DNA of 64,000 nucleotides. Origin: Ectothiorhodospiraceae bacterium WFHF3C12. Its GTDB lineage: Bacteria > Pseudomonadota > Gammaproteobacteria > Nitrococcales > Nitrococcaceae. Every line of letters begins with the position of its first letter. The first letter of the stretch is position 1. A program made the position numbers and the translations under genes. Shown piece after piece: positions 38,849 to 47,853 of the stretch. The notes under the pieces were generated by a model. It did no database searches. It had not been told where the DNA came from and saw nothing but the letters and a program-made list of their open reading frames with translations. The DNA is taken from contig JACDUA010000012.1 in assembly GCA_013519935.1 (NCBI GenBank), forward strand, positions 1 through 64,000, read 5' to 3'.

Positions 38849-39158
38849 CATCGTCCTCCGAATTGCGGGTCGCGGGTCGTAAAGGCGCAGGCTGCCAGCC
38901 GTCTGCCGTGGGGCCGCCGGAGTACCCGGCGGGGTCATGGACCGCCTGGATGCCCTTCAGGGTGGCGGGCGCCGGCCGTCGCGGCCCGGCGCCATACCGA
39001 AGCTCGCGCGATTATAATGAGTTTGTTCGCGGCTGACACGTCGGCTCGATCAGTTCGCCTGCCGTAGGTTGTGATGGCAGTCACGGTCGTGTCGGTGTGG
39101 TGGCGTCAGACTCCGCAGGTGAGAACCCACGGGACGGGAACGTCGGGCAGGTGCGGCA
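38849..39158. promoter_or_regulatory. Divergent fbaB / DUF1631 intergenic region (310 bases)
   Basis: Holds the promoters for both genes. A consensus TATAAT at 39013-39018 overlaps its own near-mirror on the minus strand (39016-39011), so one AT-rich core could serve both directions. No convincing -35 partner is visible on either strand. No small gene, hairpin or operator repeat is evident otherwise. Confidence 0.35.
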
Positions 39159-41384
39159 ATGAGCTCTGAACACAAGGTAGTCTATCTCGACACTGCGAAG
39201 CCCACGCCCTCGGCACTGGAGCTCGTCGACGGCGTTCGGCAGCTGGCCGTCAAGCGTCTTTCGGCGCTTCTGCGCCATATGCTGGACAACGTTGATGACG
39301 CCCTTTTCAATCGCGCTGAACGCGCCGAGAGTGATTCCACCCAGGAGCTCTACTTCTACGCCATGCGCCAGATGCGGCTGCGGCGCCGAGAGATCGAGGA
39401 GGCGTTCCAGCGGGAACTGCTGGCCGACTTCCGCACCCTGACCGCTTCGGCGCCGCCGGCCCAGGAACCGGGCGGGGATGCGTCCGGCGAGGACGAGCCC
39501 GAGCTGGGCCTGGTCGACGAGGAGGCCCTGGAGCTGTCGGTTGCCACGGACGCCATGTCCTCCCGTGCCGCCAGCCGCATGTCCCTGACGCTGGAGCAGC
39601 TGCGCACGCGGCTCGATTACCTGCTGAGCGACCGCCGGGTCGAGGAAACCAGCAACCCGCTGCATCCTCGTTGCCTGACCAACGCGTTCGAGCGTGCCGC
39701 CGAGCCGGCGGAGCTGCCCATCCAGCCGCAACTGATCATTCTCAAGCTGTTCGAGAAGTACGTCCTCGGGCAGCTGCCAGGCCTCTGCGACGAGGCCAAC
39801 CGGCAGCTTATCGAAGGCGGTGTGCTGCCGCGGCTCAACGCCGGCCGTCAGCAGACCCAGGGTGGCGTCCGGTCCCAGAGCCCGAGACCGCCCCGGGGGG
39901 ACGATACCGGGGAACGCGACACCGACGCGCAGCAGACCTTCGAGCTCATCCACGGCCTGCTGGCGGAAACCAAGTATGGTTCCGGCGAGGCGCAATGGAC
40001 CGGCTCCGGTTACGTCGGCGGCTCCACCGCGTCGCTGCAGGACGTCGTTGCGGCGTTGTCCAAGCTGCAGAATGACCAGAGCGCGGCGGCGCCCACGGCG
40101 GGTGCCGCGGACGTCGACATCAAGACACTTCTGAACCGGGCCCTGTCCAGCGAAGGCGGGTCCGAGGCCCGCTCCCTGGGCCGGACCGAGGACGACACCA
40201 TCGACATCGTCAGCATGCTGTTCGATGTCATCCTGGACGATCCCAACCTGCCGGACACCATCAAGGCCCTGATCGCCCGGCTGCAGATCCCGGTGCTCAA
40301 GGTCGCCCTCGCTGAAAAGGCCTTTTTCAGCCGCAAGAACCACCCCGCCCGGGCTCTGATCAACGAGCTGGCCCGCTCCGCCGTAGGTTGGAACGAGCCC
40401 CAGGACGTGACTCAGGACCCGTTCTACCGGCAGGTCGAGTCGGTGGTGAATCGGGTGCTGGTGGGTTTTCAGCAGGATGTCACCCTGTTCGAGACCCTGC
40501 TCGAGGAGTTCCGCGGTTTCCTCGACCAGGAGCGTGAACGCGCCAGGCAGGTCGAAGAACGCACCCGGCAGGCCGCCGAGGGCAAGGCCAAGGTGGACCA
40601 CGCGAAGGCCCAGGTGGAGCGAGAGCTCACGGAGCGCCTGGCCGGCCGGGACGTGCCGCCGGTCGTGGAGCAGCTCCTGCAGGGACCCTGGTCGAAGGTG
40701 TTGTTCATCAACTACCTGAAGGAGGGCGATCAGGGAGAGGCCTTCTACGAGAAGCTCGAAGTGGTCGACCGGCTGCTGGGCAGCCTGGAGCGGCCCGCCG
40801 ACGGCGAGCAACGCCGCGCGATGCTCAAGGAGATACCGGCGCTTCTGACCGATCTCCGCGAGGGGCTGAACTCCATCATGTTCAATCCCTTCGAGATGAC
40901 GAAGCTGTTCAAGGAGCTGGAAGCCGTTCACGTGCGTCTGCTGGCCAATCCGGGTGCCGAGGCGCAGGCGCCGGAGGTCGAGCAGCCCCCGAGCGAGCCG
41001 CTGGATGAGCTGCTCGTGGAAACGGTCGAATACACCGGCGATCAGGTCGAAGAGCCGGATGCCGCCGCCGGCGGCGAGGCCGGTCCCGAGCGCGAGGCCT
41101 ACATGGAGGAGCTCGCCAGCGTACCTGTCGGTACCTGGTTCGAGTTCGGCGATGCCAGCGGCAACTGCGTGCGCGCCAAGCTCTCTGCAAGGCTCAACGC
41201 CGGGCGCCGTCTCATCTTCGTCAACCGCGCCGGTTTCAAACTTGCCGACAAGATCCTCGAGGACATGGCGGACGATCTGGTCGCCGGCCGTGCCGTGATG
41301 CTGGACGACAACATGCTCTTCGACCGGGCGCTGGAGACGGTCATCGTCAACCTGCGCAGCGCCCGGACCGCCCAGGGGAGCTGA
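39159..41384 (+). CDS. DUF1631 domain protein
   Basis: 741 residues, soluble and largely helical, acidic. The N-terminal MLDNVDDALFNRAERAESDSTQELYFYAMRQMRLRRREIEEAFQREL and the middle LIARLQIPVLKVALAEKAFFSRKNHPARALINELARSAVGW are hallmarks of the DUF1631 family in gammaproteobacteria. A central linker (about 225-345) is low complexity. The last 110 residues (VPVGTWFEFGD, KLSARLNAGRRLIFVNRAGFKL) read like a small beta-barrel, possibly PilZ-like, though no RxxxR motif is evident. Function is unknown; some homologues carry misleading enzyme names. A GCAGGTG sequence precedes the ATG. Confidence 0.85.
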   Translation: MSSEHKVVYLDTAKPTPSALELVDGVRQLAVKRLSALLRHMLDNVDDALFNRAERAESDSTQELYFYAMRQMRLRRREIEEAFQRELLADFRTLTASAPPAQEPGGDASGEDEPELGLVDEEALELSVATDAMSSRAASRMSLTLEQLRTRLDYLLSDRRVEETSNPLHPRCLTNAFERAAEPAELPIQPQLIILKLFEKYVLGQLPGLCDEANRQLIEGGVLPRLNAGRQQTQGGVRSQSPRPPRGDDTGERDTDAQQTFELIHGLLAETKYGSGEAQWTGSGYVGGSTASLQDVVAALSKLQNDQSAAAPTAGAADVDIKTLLNRALSSEGGSEARSLGRTEDDTIDIVSMLFDVILDDPNLPDTIKALIARLQIPVLKVALAEKAFFSRKNHPARALINELARSAVGWNEPQDVTQDPFYRQVESVVNRVLVGFQQDVTLFETLLEEFRGFLDQERERARQVEERTRQAAEGKAKVDHAKAQVERELTERLAGRDVPPVVEQLLQGPWSKVLFINYLKEGDQGEAFYEKLEVVDRLLGSLERPADGEQRRAMLKEIPALLTDLREGLNSIMFNPFEMTKLFKELEAVHVRLLANPGAEAQAPEVEQPPSEPLDELLVETVEYTGDQVEEPDAAAGGEAGPEREAYMEELASVPVGTWFEFGDASGNCVRAKLSARLNAGRRLIFVNRAGFKLADKILEDMADDLVAGRAVMLDDNMLFDRALETVIVNLRSARTAQGS

Positions 41385-41513
41385 TTTTCCGGCCCCGTCC
41401 GCGCCAGCGCCGGCGGCCCGCGCCAGTGCCGGATCCGCGTCGGCGGCGCTGGATCGGTGAGCCATGTGGGCTAGAATGCCGCACTGGTTCGTCTAGCCGA
41501 GTCGAGGAGTCAC

Positions 41514-42317
41514 ATGGGCGCGTTGCGTCAATTGCGGCGGCTGCCGCTGGCGGTGTTTTATCTGATCGTCGGCGGATTGGTCATCAATCTGGCCGTCCTC
41601 TGGGACCAGATTCGCGGTAACCCCGTCCAGCAGGGGGCCGCGCGCGCCGTTCAGGCCCTTTGGTGCAAGGGCTTTTGTCGCGCGCTGGGCATCCGCCTGC
41701 GTGTCGAGGGCGGTGCCATCCAGCCGCCGCCCGTGCTGACCATATCCAACCATGTCTCCTGGCTCGACATCGTCGTGGTGGCGGCGCACTGGCCCGTGGC
41801 GTTTCTCAGCAAGTCCGAGGTGGCCCGCTGGCCCATCATTGGCCGGTGCGCGACGGGGCTGGGCACGCTCTACATCGAGCGGGGGCGCCGCGATGCGGCC
41901 TCCCGCGCCGTCGAGTCCATGGTGCGGCGTCTCGACGACGGCGACCGCGTGCTGTTCTTCCCCGAGGGCACGACGGGCGAGGGTCACGAGCTGCTGCCTT
42001 TTCGTCCCCGGCTATATCAGGCCGCAGTTGACGCGCAGGCACCCGTGCAGCCGCTGGCGCTGCGGTATCTCAACCTGGACGGCAGTGTCTGCACCGAGGC
42101 ACCTTTCGTTGGCGATGACGGCCTGGTCTCCCACGTGGCGCGGATGTGCGCGCTGCCGGGGGTGGAGGCGGTGGTCAGTGTCGGCGAGGCGATCGTCCCG
42201 CCCCATGAGCGCCGCAGCGAGCTGGCACTGCAGACCCGAGAGCAGATCGCCGAAGCCCTGGCCGGCATGGATGCCGTAGACGGTGCGCCGGAGCTAGAGG
42301 TCGAGCGCCAGCCTTAG
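41514..42317 (+). CDS. plsC: Lysophospholipid (1-acylglycerol-3-phosphate) acyltransferase, PlsC family
   Basis: 267 residues with an N-terminal membrane anchor (residues 11-30). The catalytic HX4D motif is H80-VSWL-D85, followed by FLSKSEVARWPIIG and FPEGTTGEGHELLPFRP, the substrate-phosphate motif. It acylates lysophosphatidate, or in some relatives ornithine lipids, at the inner membrane; the exact acceptor cannot be read from sequence. A GAGGAGTC sequence precedes the ATG. The 3' end overlaps the convergent egtB gene by 24 bases. Confidence 0.92.
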   Translation: MGALRQLRRLPLAVFYLIVGGLVINLAVLWDQIRGNPVQQGAARAVQALWCKGFCRALGIRLRVEGGAIQPPPVLTISNHVSWLDIVVVAAHWPVAFLSKSEVARWPIIGRCATGLGTLYIERGRRDAASRAVESMVRRLDDGDRVLFFPEGTTGEGHELLPFRPRLYQAAVDAQAPVQPLALRYLNLDGSVCTEAPFVGDDGLVSHVARMCALPGVEAVVSVGEAIVPPHERRSELALQTREQIAEALAGMDAVDGAPELEVERQP

Positions 42318-43400
42318 GCCGGAAAAGACGTGGCGCACCTCGCGGGTATAGAAGTTGCGGAAGCTCGGGCGGCGCACCGCGGGGCGGGTGCTGGCGCTGG
42401 CGCCGCGAAGCACGTAATGCCGGCCGTCGAACCAGGGGTTTGAATAGCCCTCGTAGGGGAACGGCAGGAAACCGGGGTAGGGATGAAAGGGATTGGCGCA
42501 CCACTCCCAGGTGCTCCCGACGCCCGCCAGTAAACCGTGACGGTGGGCGGCCTCCCACTCGTACTCGTGGGGCAGGCGGGCCCCGGCCCATCGCGCGTAG
42601 GCCGTGGCCTCGAAATGACTCAGGCCCTGAACGGCGCTGTCACCGCGGGGCGGCCCCTGGTCGCGATGCCGCGCCCAGTAGCCGGGGCGGTCCACGCCGT
42701 GGCGGGCACGCCACTGCCAGCCCGCGTCGTCCCAGAGCTCAGGCCGCTCGTAGCCGCCATCGGCCATGAATTCGGCGAACTCGTCGTTGGTGACCGGTCT
42801 GCGCCCGAGGCGGGCACCGGCCAGACGCACGCAGTGCATCTCCTGCTCGTTGTCGTAGGCGTCCGGACCCGTGGCACCGATGCCGTACCGGCCCGGGGGC
42901 AGTACGATCCAACCCGGCTCATTGGCGGGCGACGGCACCGGCCTGTCGCCCGGGTCGCGCTGCGCCCGGACGTAATCCATGGTCTCCAGGTGCTGGGCGT
43001 AGTGCTGGAGCAGGAAGCGGGGCAGGTAGTCGTCATGAAGCAGCGGGTGGGCGCGCAGCCGTGCCGGCGGATCGGCCAGCACGCCCAGGTTCTCCTCGTG
43101 GCGCTCGACGCACCATGCCGCCAGGGTCCCGCGCTCGGGCAGCCGCAGGCCGCGGCCCGGCTTGTAGGCCATGTCCGGCTGGTACAGCGCCTTCCAGCGA
43201 TCGACCTCGCTGGAGCGTCCGAGCAGCTCGCCCTGCACCCAGAGCGTCTCGATGAAGCTGCAGTGGCCGACGTGCCAGCCCAGTGGGCTCAGCAGCGGGT
43301 GATGCTGGGCGCGAAGCTCTTCGTCCGGGAACGCCTCCGCCACCGCCAGGGTGGCGGTGTGATGCGCCGTTAACGCCTCGATCAGCGTGGCTGCGGTCAT
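42294..43400 (-). CDS. egtB: Ergothioneine biosynthesis sulfoxide synthase EgtB
   Basis: 368 residues. The N-terminal DinB-like domain carries the iron ligands: H43/H46 in LGWHVGHCSFIETLW and the HX3HXE motif H133-YAQ-H137-L-E139. The C-terminal FGE-sulfatase domain spans 160-368 (FVTNDEFAEFM-like, GLSHFEATAYARWAGARLPHEYEWEAA, STWEWCANPFHPYPGF, LRGASASTRPAVRRPSFRNFY). EgtB oxidatively joins hercynine to gamma-glutamylcysteine (or cysteine) through a non-heme iron. It overlaps egtC by 4 bases (ATGA), with egtC first. The C terminus is shorter than the 420-plus residues of mycobacterial EgtB. Confidence 0.9.
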   Translation of the reverse strand: MTAATLIEALTAHHTATLAVAEAFPDEELRAQHHPLLSPLGWHVGHCSFIETLWVQGELLGRSSEVDRWKALYQPDMAYKPGRGLRLPERGTLAAWCVERHEENLGVLADPPARLRAHPLLHDDYLPRFLLQHYAQHLETMDYVRAQRDPGDRPVPSPANEPGWIVLPPGRYGIGATGPDAYDNEQEMHCVRLAGARLGRRPVTNDEFAEFMADGGYERPELWDDAGWQWRARHGVDRPGYWARHRDQGPPRGDSAVQGLSHFEATAYARWAGARLPHEYEWEAAHRHGLLAGVGSTWEWCANPFHPYPGFLPFPYEGYSNPWFDGRHYVLRGASASTRPAVRRPSFRNFYTREVRHVFSGLRLALDL

Positions 43401-44173
43401 AGCTGGCGCGTCTCCGAGCTTCCGTCGGTTGCCATGACGCGGATCTCGCCGGCAGGCAGGGCCTGCCAGGTGTGGCGGTCGGTCATCGGCTCGGAGGCGA
43501 TGAGCGTGCCGCCCTCGAAGCCGGGTACGTCCCGTCCCAGGTAGAGCGAGGGCGGCTCGGCGTTGAGGGCGTGGCGCAGGAAGCCGAGACGACGCCCGTC
43601 GCTGATGATGATGTTGAGCAGCACCTGCCTACCCCGGGCCCAGCCATCGATCAGCTCCACCAGGTCCCGGAAAGCCCCGAGCCAATCGTCGCCGTTGTCC
43701 GCGGCCAGTTGCCGCCAGACCGCGAATACGTATTCGGAGTCGGTATTGCCGGCGATGGGGCGCTCGTGGGTGTCCCGCAGCCAGCGCCGGATGGCGCTGC
43801 GCGGACCGTCCGCAAAGTCGGTGATGAAGCCGTTATGAAGAAACAGCAGGTCATCCACGACGAAGGGCTGGGTATTGCTGTAGCCGCCGCTGAACGGATC
43901 GGTGGCGCTGCGCACGTTGGCGAACCAGCTCCCGCGGCAAAGGCTGCGGCCGAGCTCGGGGAGGTTGGGATCCGCCCAGGCAGGCGCCATGCTTCTGTAA
44001 GCGGCGGGGCGGCCGTCGTCGTTGAACCAGCCGACGCCGAAGCCGTCCGCGTTGAGGGCCGCGGTCTGCATCTCGGCCGGGGCATGGGCCTGGACCACCA
44101 GGCTGTGACGCGGATCCAGCATGAACCGCTGCAGCGTGATCGGCGGGCCCAGGTAGGCGGCCAGTCGGCACAA
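43397..44173 (-). CDS. egtC: Ergothioneine biosynthesis glutamine amidotransferase EgtC
   Basis: 258 residues when started at the TTG at 44173. EgtC is an Ntn hydrolase that removes gamma-glutamate from the EgtB product; the nucleophile must be the N-terminal Cys. TTG-TGC gives MCRLAAYLGPP with Cys2 exposed after Met removal. A GAGGA sequence lies about 7 bases upstream. The only other in-frame start, GTG at 44200, would bury the Cys behind nine extra residues. LNADGFGVGWF, RGSWFANVRSATD, NTQPFVVDDLLFLHNG and GNTDSEYVF are typical class II amidotransferase motifs. Confidence 0.88.
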   Translation of the reverse strand: MCRLAAYLGPPITLQRFMLDPRHSLVVQAHAPAEMQTAALNADGFGVGWFNDDGRPAAYRSMAPAWADPNLPELGRSLCRGSWFANVRSATDPFSGGYSNTQPFVVDDLLFLHNGFITDFADGPRSAIRRWLRDTHERPIAGNTDSEYVFAVWRQLAADNGDDWLGAFRDLVELIDGWARGRQVLLNIIISDGRRLGFLRHALNAEPPSLYLGRDVPGFEGGTLIASEPMTDRHTWQALPAGEIRVMATDGSSETRQL

Positions 44174-44419
44174 GGGCGAGTCCTCGTGTTGCGAATGCAC
44201 GGTGTGGGTAGCGGTGATAGCGTACTAACCTTTCAGGAAGTATTGCCAGGTCTCGGTGGCGGTGTGTGCCCGCGTGGCGTTGCGCTCGCCTGACGTCGGA
44301 CCGACACGCCGGCGCCCACGCCCATGGCCGGGACACGGCGCGGTGGCGCCGAAGCCTGACAATGCTTCCCGAACGGTCAGCAATTGCAAACGAAGGCAGG
44401 GAACAAGAGGACGTGGAGC

Positions 44420-45427
44420 ATGGTCGGTATGTCGCCAGAGTCGGTCGCAACGGAGTCGACGGTCGAGGTGCTTACGGTAGAGCCGACGCGTCGGCAGCCT
44501 ACCCTGGCGGAGGACGTGGCCGCCGGTTTCCGGCGTCAGCCGAAGTCGTTGCCGCCCAAGTACTTCTATGACGAGCGTGGCTCGGCGCTGTTCGACCGCA
44601 TCTGCGACACGCCCGAGTATTACCAGACCCGCACGGAAGACGGGCTGCTGAGTGACTGCGCCGAGGCGGTGCTGCAGCGGGCCCGTCCGGATCATGTCAT
44701 CGAGCTCGGCAGTGGCACCAGCCGCAAGACGCGGCGGCTGCTCGACGCCTGCCAGCGGCTTGGTGTCGCCCCCCGGTACTGGCCATTCGATGTCTGTCGC
44801 GAGGTGGTGGAGCAGGCTGGCGCCGAGCTTATGGCCGCCTACCCCTGGCTTGGCGTCACCGGGCTCGTGGGCGACTATCATGCCGGGCTGGATGCATTGC
44901 CGGCGCCGCCGGGTCGGCGGCTGTACGTATTCCTCGGCGGCACCCTCGGCAATTTCCCGGCCTCAGAATCAATTGCCTTCCTTCGTGAGCTCCGCGGCTG
45001 CATGGGCGACGACGACGCGCTGCTGCTGGGCGTCGACCGGGTCAAGCCGGCGGGAGTGCTGGAGGCGGCCTACGACGACGCCGCCGGCATCACGGCCGCG
45101 TTCAACCTGAACCTGCTCAGCGTGCTCAACCGGGAATTGCAGGCCGATTTTCCCCTCGAGTCTTTCAGCCATCGGGCCGTCTACAACGGGACCGACGCCC
45201 AGATCGAGATGTACCTGGAAGCACGCCGCGACCTGCAGGTGCGCATCGACGCGCTGAACGAGGTTCATACCTTTCATGCCGGCGAACGCATGCTCACGGA
45301 GATCAGCCGCAAGTTCACCCCGCGCTCCATCGAGCACGAGCTGGCCGCGGCCGGCTTCGGCGTGGAAACCGCATTCGAGCCGGCGGATGGGTATTTCTCC
45401 CTGGTGCTGGCGCGGCCCCGCGGGTAG
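44420..45427 (+). CDS. egtD: L-histidine N-alpha-methyltransferase EgtD
   Basis: 335 residues. A SAM-dependent enzyme that trimethylates histidine to hercynine, the first step of ergothioneine synthesis. PKYFYDERGSALFDRICDTPEYYQTRTE, IELGSGTSRKTRRLLDAC, DVCREVVEQA and FLGGTLGNFPASES match the EgtD/DUF2260 family. The ATG at 44420 is 9 bases after AAGAGG; an ATG three codons later (44429) is also possible. It is divergent from egtC-egtB across about 250 bases. A dedicated EgtA or EgtE is not in the window. Confidence 0.93.
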   Translation: MVGMSPESVATESTVEVLTVEPTRRQPTLAEDVAAGFRRQPKSLPPKYFYDERGSALFDRICDTPEYYQTRTEDGLLSDCAEAVLQRARPDHVIELGSGTSRKTRRLLDACQRLGVAPRYWPFDVCREVVEQAGAELMAAYPWLGVTGLVGDYHAGLDALPAPPGRRLYVFLGGTLGNFPASESIAFLRELRGCMGDDDALLLGVDRVKPAGVLEAAYDDAAGITAAFNLNLLSVLNRELQADFPLESFSHRAVYNGTDAQIEMYLEARRDLQVRIDALNEVHTFHAGERMLTEISRKFTPRSIEHELAAAGFGVETAFEPADGYFSLVLARPRG

Positions 45428-45515
45428 CGCCGGCCTTGCCCGCACCGCTTTGGGTGCGGGGAACGGGGGAAGGTGTTCGCCTGTGCCATCCCGCTGATTC
45501 CACGACACTATTACA

Positions 45516-45549
45516 GTGTCACACGGTCGTAACAATTCTCCATTGTAAT
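45516..45549 (+). promoter_or_regulatory. Pho box and -10 of phoB
   Basis: An 18-base site at 45516-45533 has two 7-base halves, GTGTCAC and TCGTAAC, spaced by 4 bases, resembling CTGTMAY-N4-CTGTMAY (6/7 and 5/7 matches). A TGTAAT hexamer at 45544-45549 sits about 10 bases further on, where the -10 of a PhoB-activated promoter should lie. This implies autoactivation of phoBR. Confidence 0.6.
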
Positions 45550-45578
45550 GTGCCCGGTCTCTGATCCAGCGGGGAACT

Positions 45579-46268
45579 ATGGCAGCAACAGTGCTCATCG
45601 TTGAAGACGAAGCCGCTATCCGGGAGATGGTGGCCATGGGTCTCAATCGCGCCGGCTTCGAGGTGCGCCACGCGGATTCGGCGGAAGATGCCGAGGGCGC
45701 CATCCGCCTGGGCGTGCCGGATCTGATCCTGCTCGACTGGATGCTGCCCGGACAGAGCGGCATTGATTTCGCCCGCCGGCTGCGACGGGATCAGCATTTC
45801 CGCGAAGTGCCCATCATCATGCTCACCGCGCGCGGCGAGGAAGAGGATCGTGTGCGCGGTCTCGACATCGGCGCGGATGACTATCTCACCAAGCCATTCT
45901 CGCCACGGGAACTGGTAGCGCGCATCCGCGCCGTGCTGCGCCGGACCACGCCCACGGCGGGGGACGAGCTCGTCGCGGTGGACGGGCTCCAGCTCGACCC
46001 GGTCAGCCACCGGGTCAGCGCCGACGACACCACGATCAATCTCGGTCCCACCGAGTTCCGGCTGCTGCATTTCCTGATGACCCATCCGGAGCGAGTATTC
46101 ACCCGTGGCCAGCTCCTGGACAACGTCTGGGGCACCAACGTGTACGTTGAGGAGCGCACGGTGGATGTTCATGTTCGGCGTCTGCGCAAGGGCCTGTCCA
46201 CCACGGGGCATGACAGGCTGGTGCAGACCGTTCGGGGTACGGGCTACCGTTTCTCGAGCAAGGCCTGA
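45579..46268 (+). CDS. phoB: Phosphate regulon response regulator PhoB
   Basis: 229 residues. Receiver domain (1-120) with phosphoacceptor Asp53 in [10 protein letters not shown], Thr in IMLTARGEE and Lys in YLTKPFSP. The C-terminal OmpR/PhoB winged helix (130-229) has [30 protein letters not shown] and [12 protein letters not shown]...VRGTGYRF. On phosphate starvation, phosphorylated PhoB binds Pho boxes such as those at 45516 and 47992. phoR follows after 220 bases. Confidence 0.97.
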   Translation: MAATVLIVEDEAAIREMVAMGLNRAGFEVRHADSAEDAEGAIRLGVPDLILLDWMLPGQSGIDFARRLRRDQHFREVPIIMLTARGEEEDRVRGLDIGADDYLTKPFSPRELVARIRAVLRRTTPTAGDELVAVDGLQLDPVSHRVSADDTTINLGPTEFRLLHFLMTHPERVFTRGQLLDNVWGTNVYVEERTVDVHVRRLRKGLSTTGHDRLVQTVRGTGYRFSSKA

Positions 46269-46488
46269 GACGCCGGGCGCACCGGCTGAGGTAGACTGGC
46301 GGGTGTGGGTCGCAGAGCCGTAGAATCTGCCCGCGCGCCTCGCCTGAGTCCGTCCGCGGCCTGCCGGGAAACGGTAAACGCGTGCCGCCAGTGCGGGGAC
46401 GCTCCGGAGTGAGCCCGGGACCGCCGACCAGCGCGGGCTTCATCCGGATTTCTGCCTGAAGGCTGCGCAGTGGAGGTTCTCTGGTCTG

Positions 46489-47853
46489 ATGCGCATTCGT
46501 AATCCCTGGCCGGTCGCCATTTTCCGTCTGGTCGCCGTGCTGGTGGTCTGCGGGCTCGCCGGCTGGGCGGGCGGTTATCCGGTCGTGGGGCTGCTGGTGG
46601 GTACGGCGGGTTACCTGGGTTGGCAGATGCGCAATCTGGTCCGCCTGGAGCGCTGGCTGCGCAAGGGCCGGCGGATCCACCCGCCCCAGTCCCAGGGCCT
46701 GTGGGAAGTCATCTTCGATAACCTCTACCGCCTGCAGCGCCGCCACCGGGTTCGCCGTCAGCGCCTGGCCACGCTATTGCGGCGATTCAAGGAATCGGCC
46801 AATGCCATGCCCGATGCCACGGTGGTGTTGCGCGGCCAGGGGGAAATGCAATGGTGGAATCAGTCGGCAACGCGTTACCTGGGGCTGCGCTGGCCCCAGG
46901 ATGAAGGGCAACGCGTCGCCAACCTTCTGCGTCACCCCGACTTTGCCGCATTTCTCCAGGAGGCGGACTACCGTCGCGCCATCAAGGTCCCTTCGCCGGT
47001 GGACGAGCGCATCGTCCTGGAGGTGCGCATCGTGCCCTACGGTGACAACCAGCGCCTGCTCCTGGGGCGGGATGTCACGCGGCTGCACCGTTTGGAGACC
47101 ATGCGGCGGGACTTCGTCGCCAATATCTCCCATGAGCTGCGCACGCCGCTGACGGTCATACAGGGCATGGCGGAGACCCTCGCGGAATACGGCGTGACCG
47201 ACGTGGACGAGCTGCGAGGCTCCCTGGACATGGTTCAACAGCAAACGCGCCGGATGGGCCGGCTGATCGACGATCTGTTGCTGCTGTCCCGCCTGGAGAC
47301 CGGCGAGCGCCCTCTGGAGAGCAATACCGTTAACGTGCCGTCACTGCTGCGAGGACTGGCGGAGGAGGCGCGTACCGTCAGCGCCGGGCGCCACGAAATC
47401 ACTCTGGAAGTGGACGAGACCCTGCGGCTGAGTGGCGACGAGAACGAGCTGCGCAGCGCGTTCTCGAACCTGGTTAACAACGCCGTCAAGTACACGCCCG
47501 ACCAGGGCCGCATTGCCGTGCGCTGGTTTCAGCAGGGTGAGGAGGCGCGCGTGGAGGTCAGTGACAGCGGCATCGGCATCCCGCCACACCATATTCCGCG
47601 CCTGACCGAGCGCTTCTACCGCGTCGACAGCGGGCGGACCACGTCCAGCGGCGGCACCGGCCTCGGGCTGGCCATCGTCAAGCACGTGCTGTCGCGCCAT
47701 CAGGGCCAGTTGCACATCACCAGCCAGCCCGAGCACGGCAGCACCTTCACGTGCAGCTTCCGGGAGTTCTTTCGAATCGACGGCGAGCAGACCGGGCCGC
47801 GCTCGGCCGGCCGCCCGGCGCGGGCATCCACGGCGACCGCAACACGCTCGTAA
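46489..47853 (+). CDS. phoR: Phosphate regulon sensor histidine kinase PhoR
   Basis: 454 residues. Two N-terminal membrane helices (9-28, 30-46) with almost no periplasmic part, a charged linker, a PAS domain (about 95-200) and a kinase core. The phospho-acceptor is His215 in FVANISHELRTPLTVIQG; N, G1 and G2 boxes are LVNNAVKYTP, VSDSGIGIPPHHI and GGTGLGLAIVKHVL. PhoR senses the state of the Pst transporter through PhoU rather than phosphate itself, and all those genes follow directly. The C-terminal 25 residues are Ala/Arg/Thr-rich and may be disordered. Confidence 0.95.
   Translation: MRIRNPWPVAIFRLVAVLVVCGLAGWAGGYPVVGLLVGTAGYLGWQMRNLVRLERWLRKGRRIHPPQSQGLWEVIFDNLYRLQRRHRVRRQRLATLLRRFKESANAMPDATVVLRGQGEMQWWNQSATRYLGLRWPQDEGQRVANLLRHPDFAAFLQEADYRRAIKVPSPVDERIVLEVRIVPYGDNQRLLLGRDVTRLHRLETMRRDFVANISHELRTPLTVIQGMAETLAEYGVTDVDELRGSLDMVQQQTRRMGRLIDDLLLLSRLETGERPLESNTVNVPSLLRGLAEEARTVSAGRHEITLEVDETLRLSGDENELRSAFSNLVNNAVKYTPDQGRIAVRWFQQGEEARVEVSDSGIGIPPHHIPRLTERFYRVDSGRTTSSGGTGLGLAIVKHVLSRHQGQLHITSQPEHGSTFTCSFREFFRIDGEQTGPRSAGRPARASTATATRS

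Noticed and set aside
39081-41465. Open frame of 794 codons on the minus strand opposite the DUF1631 gene
   Set aside because: The plus-strand frame has conserved family blocks and a ribosome-binding site; the minus frame has no recognisable domain and extends past both ends only by chance of high GC.
42294-42317. 24-base convergent overlap of plsC and egtB as a sign of gene error
   Set aside because: Both proteins end with family-consistent sequence; short 3' overlaps are common in compact genomes.
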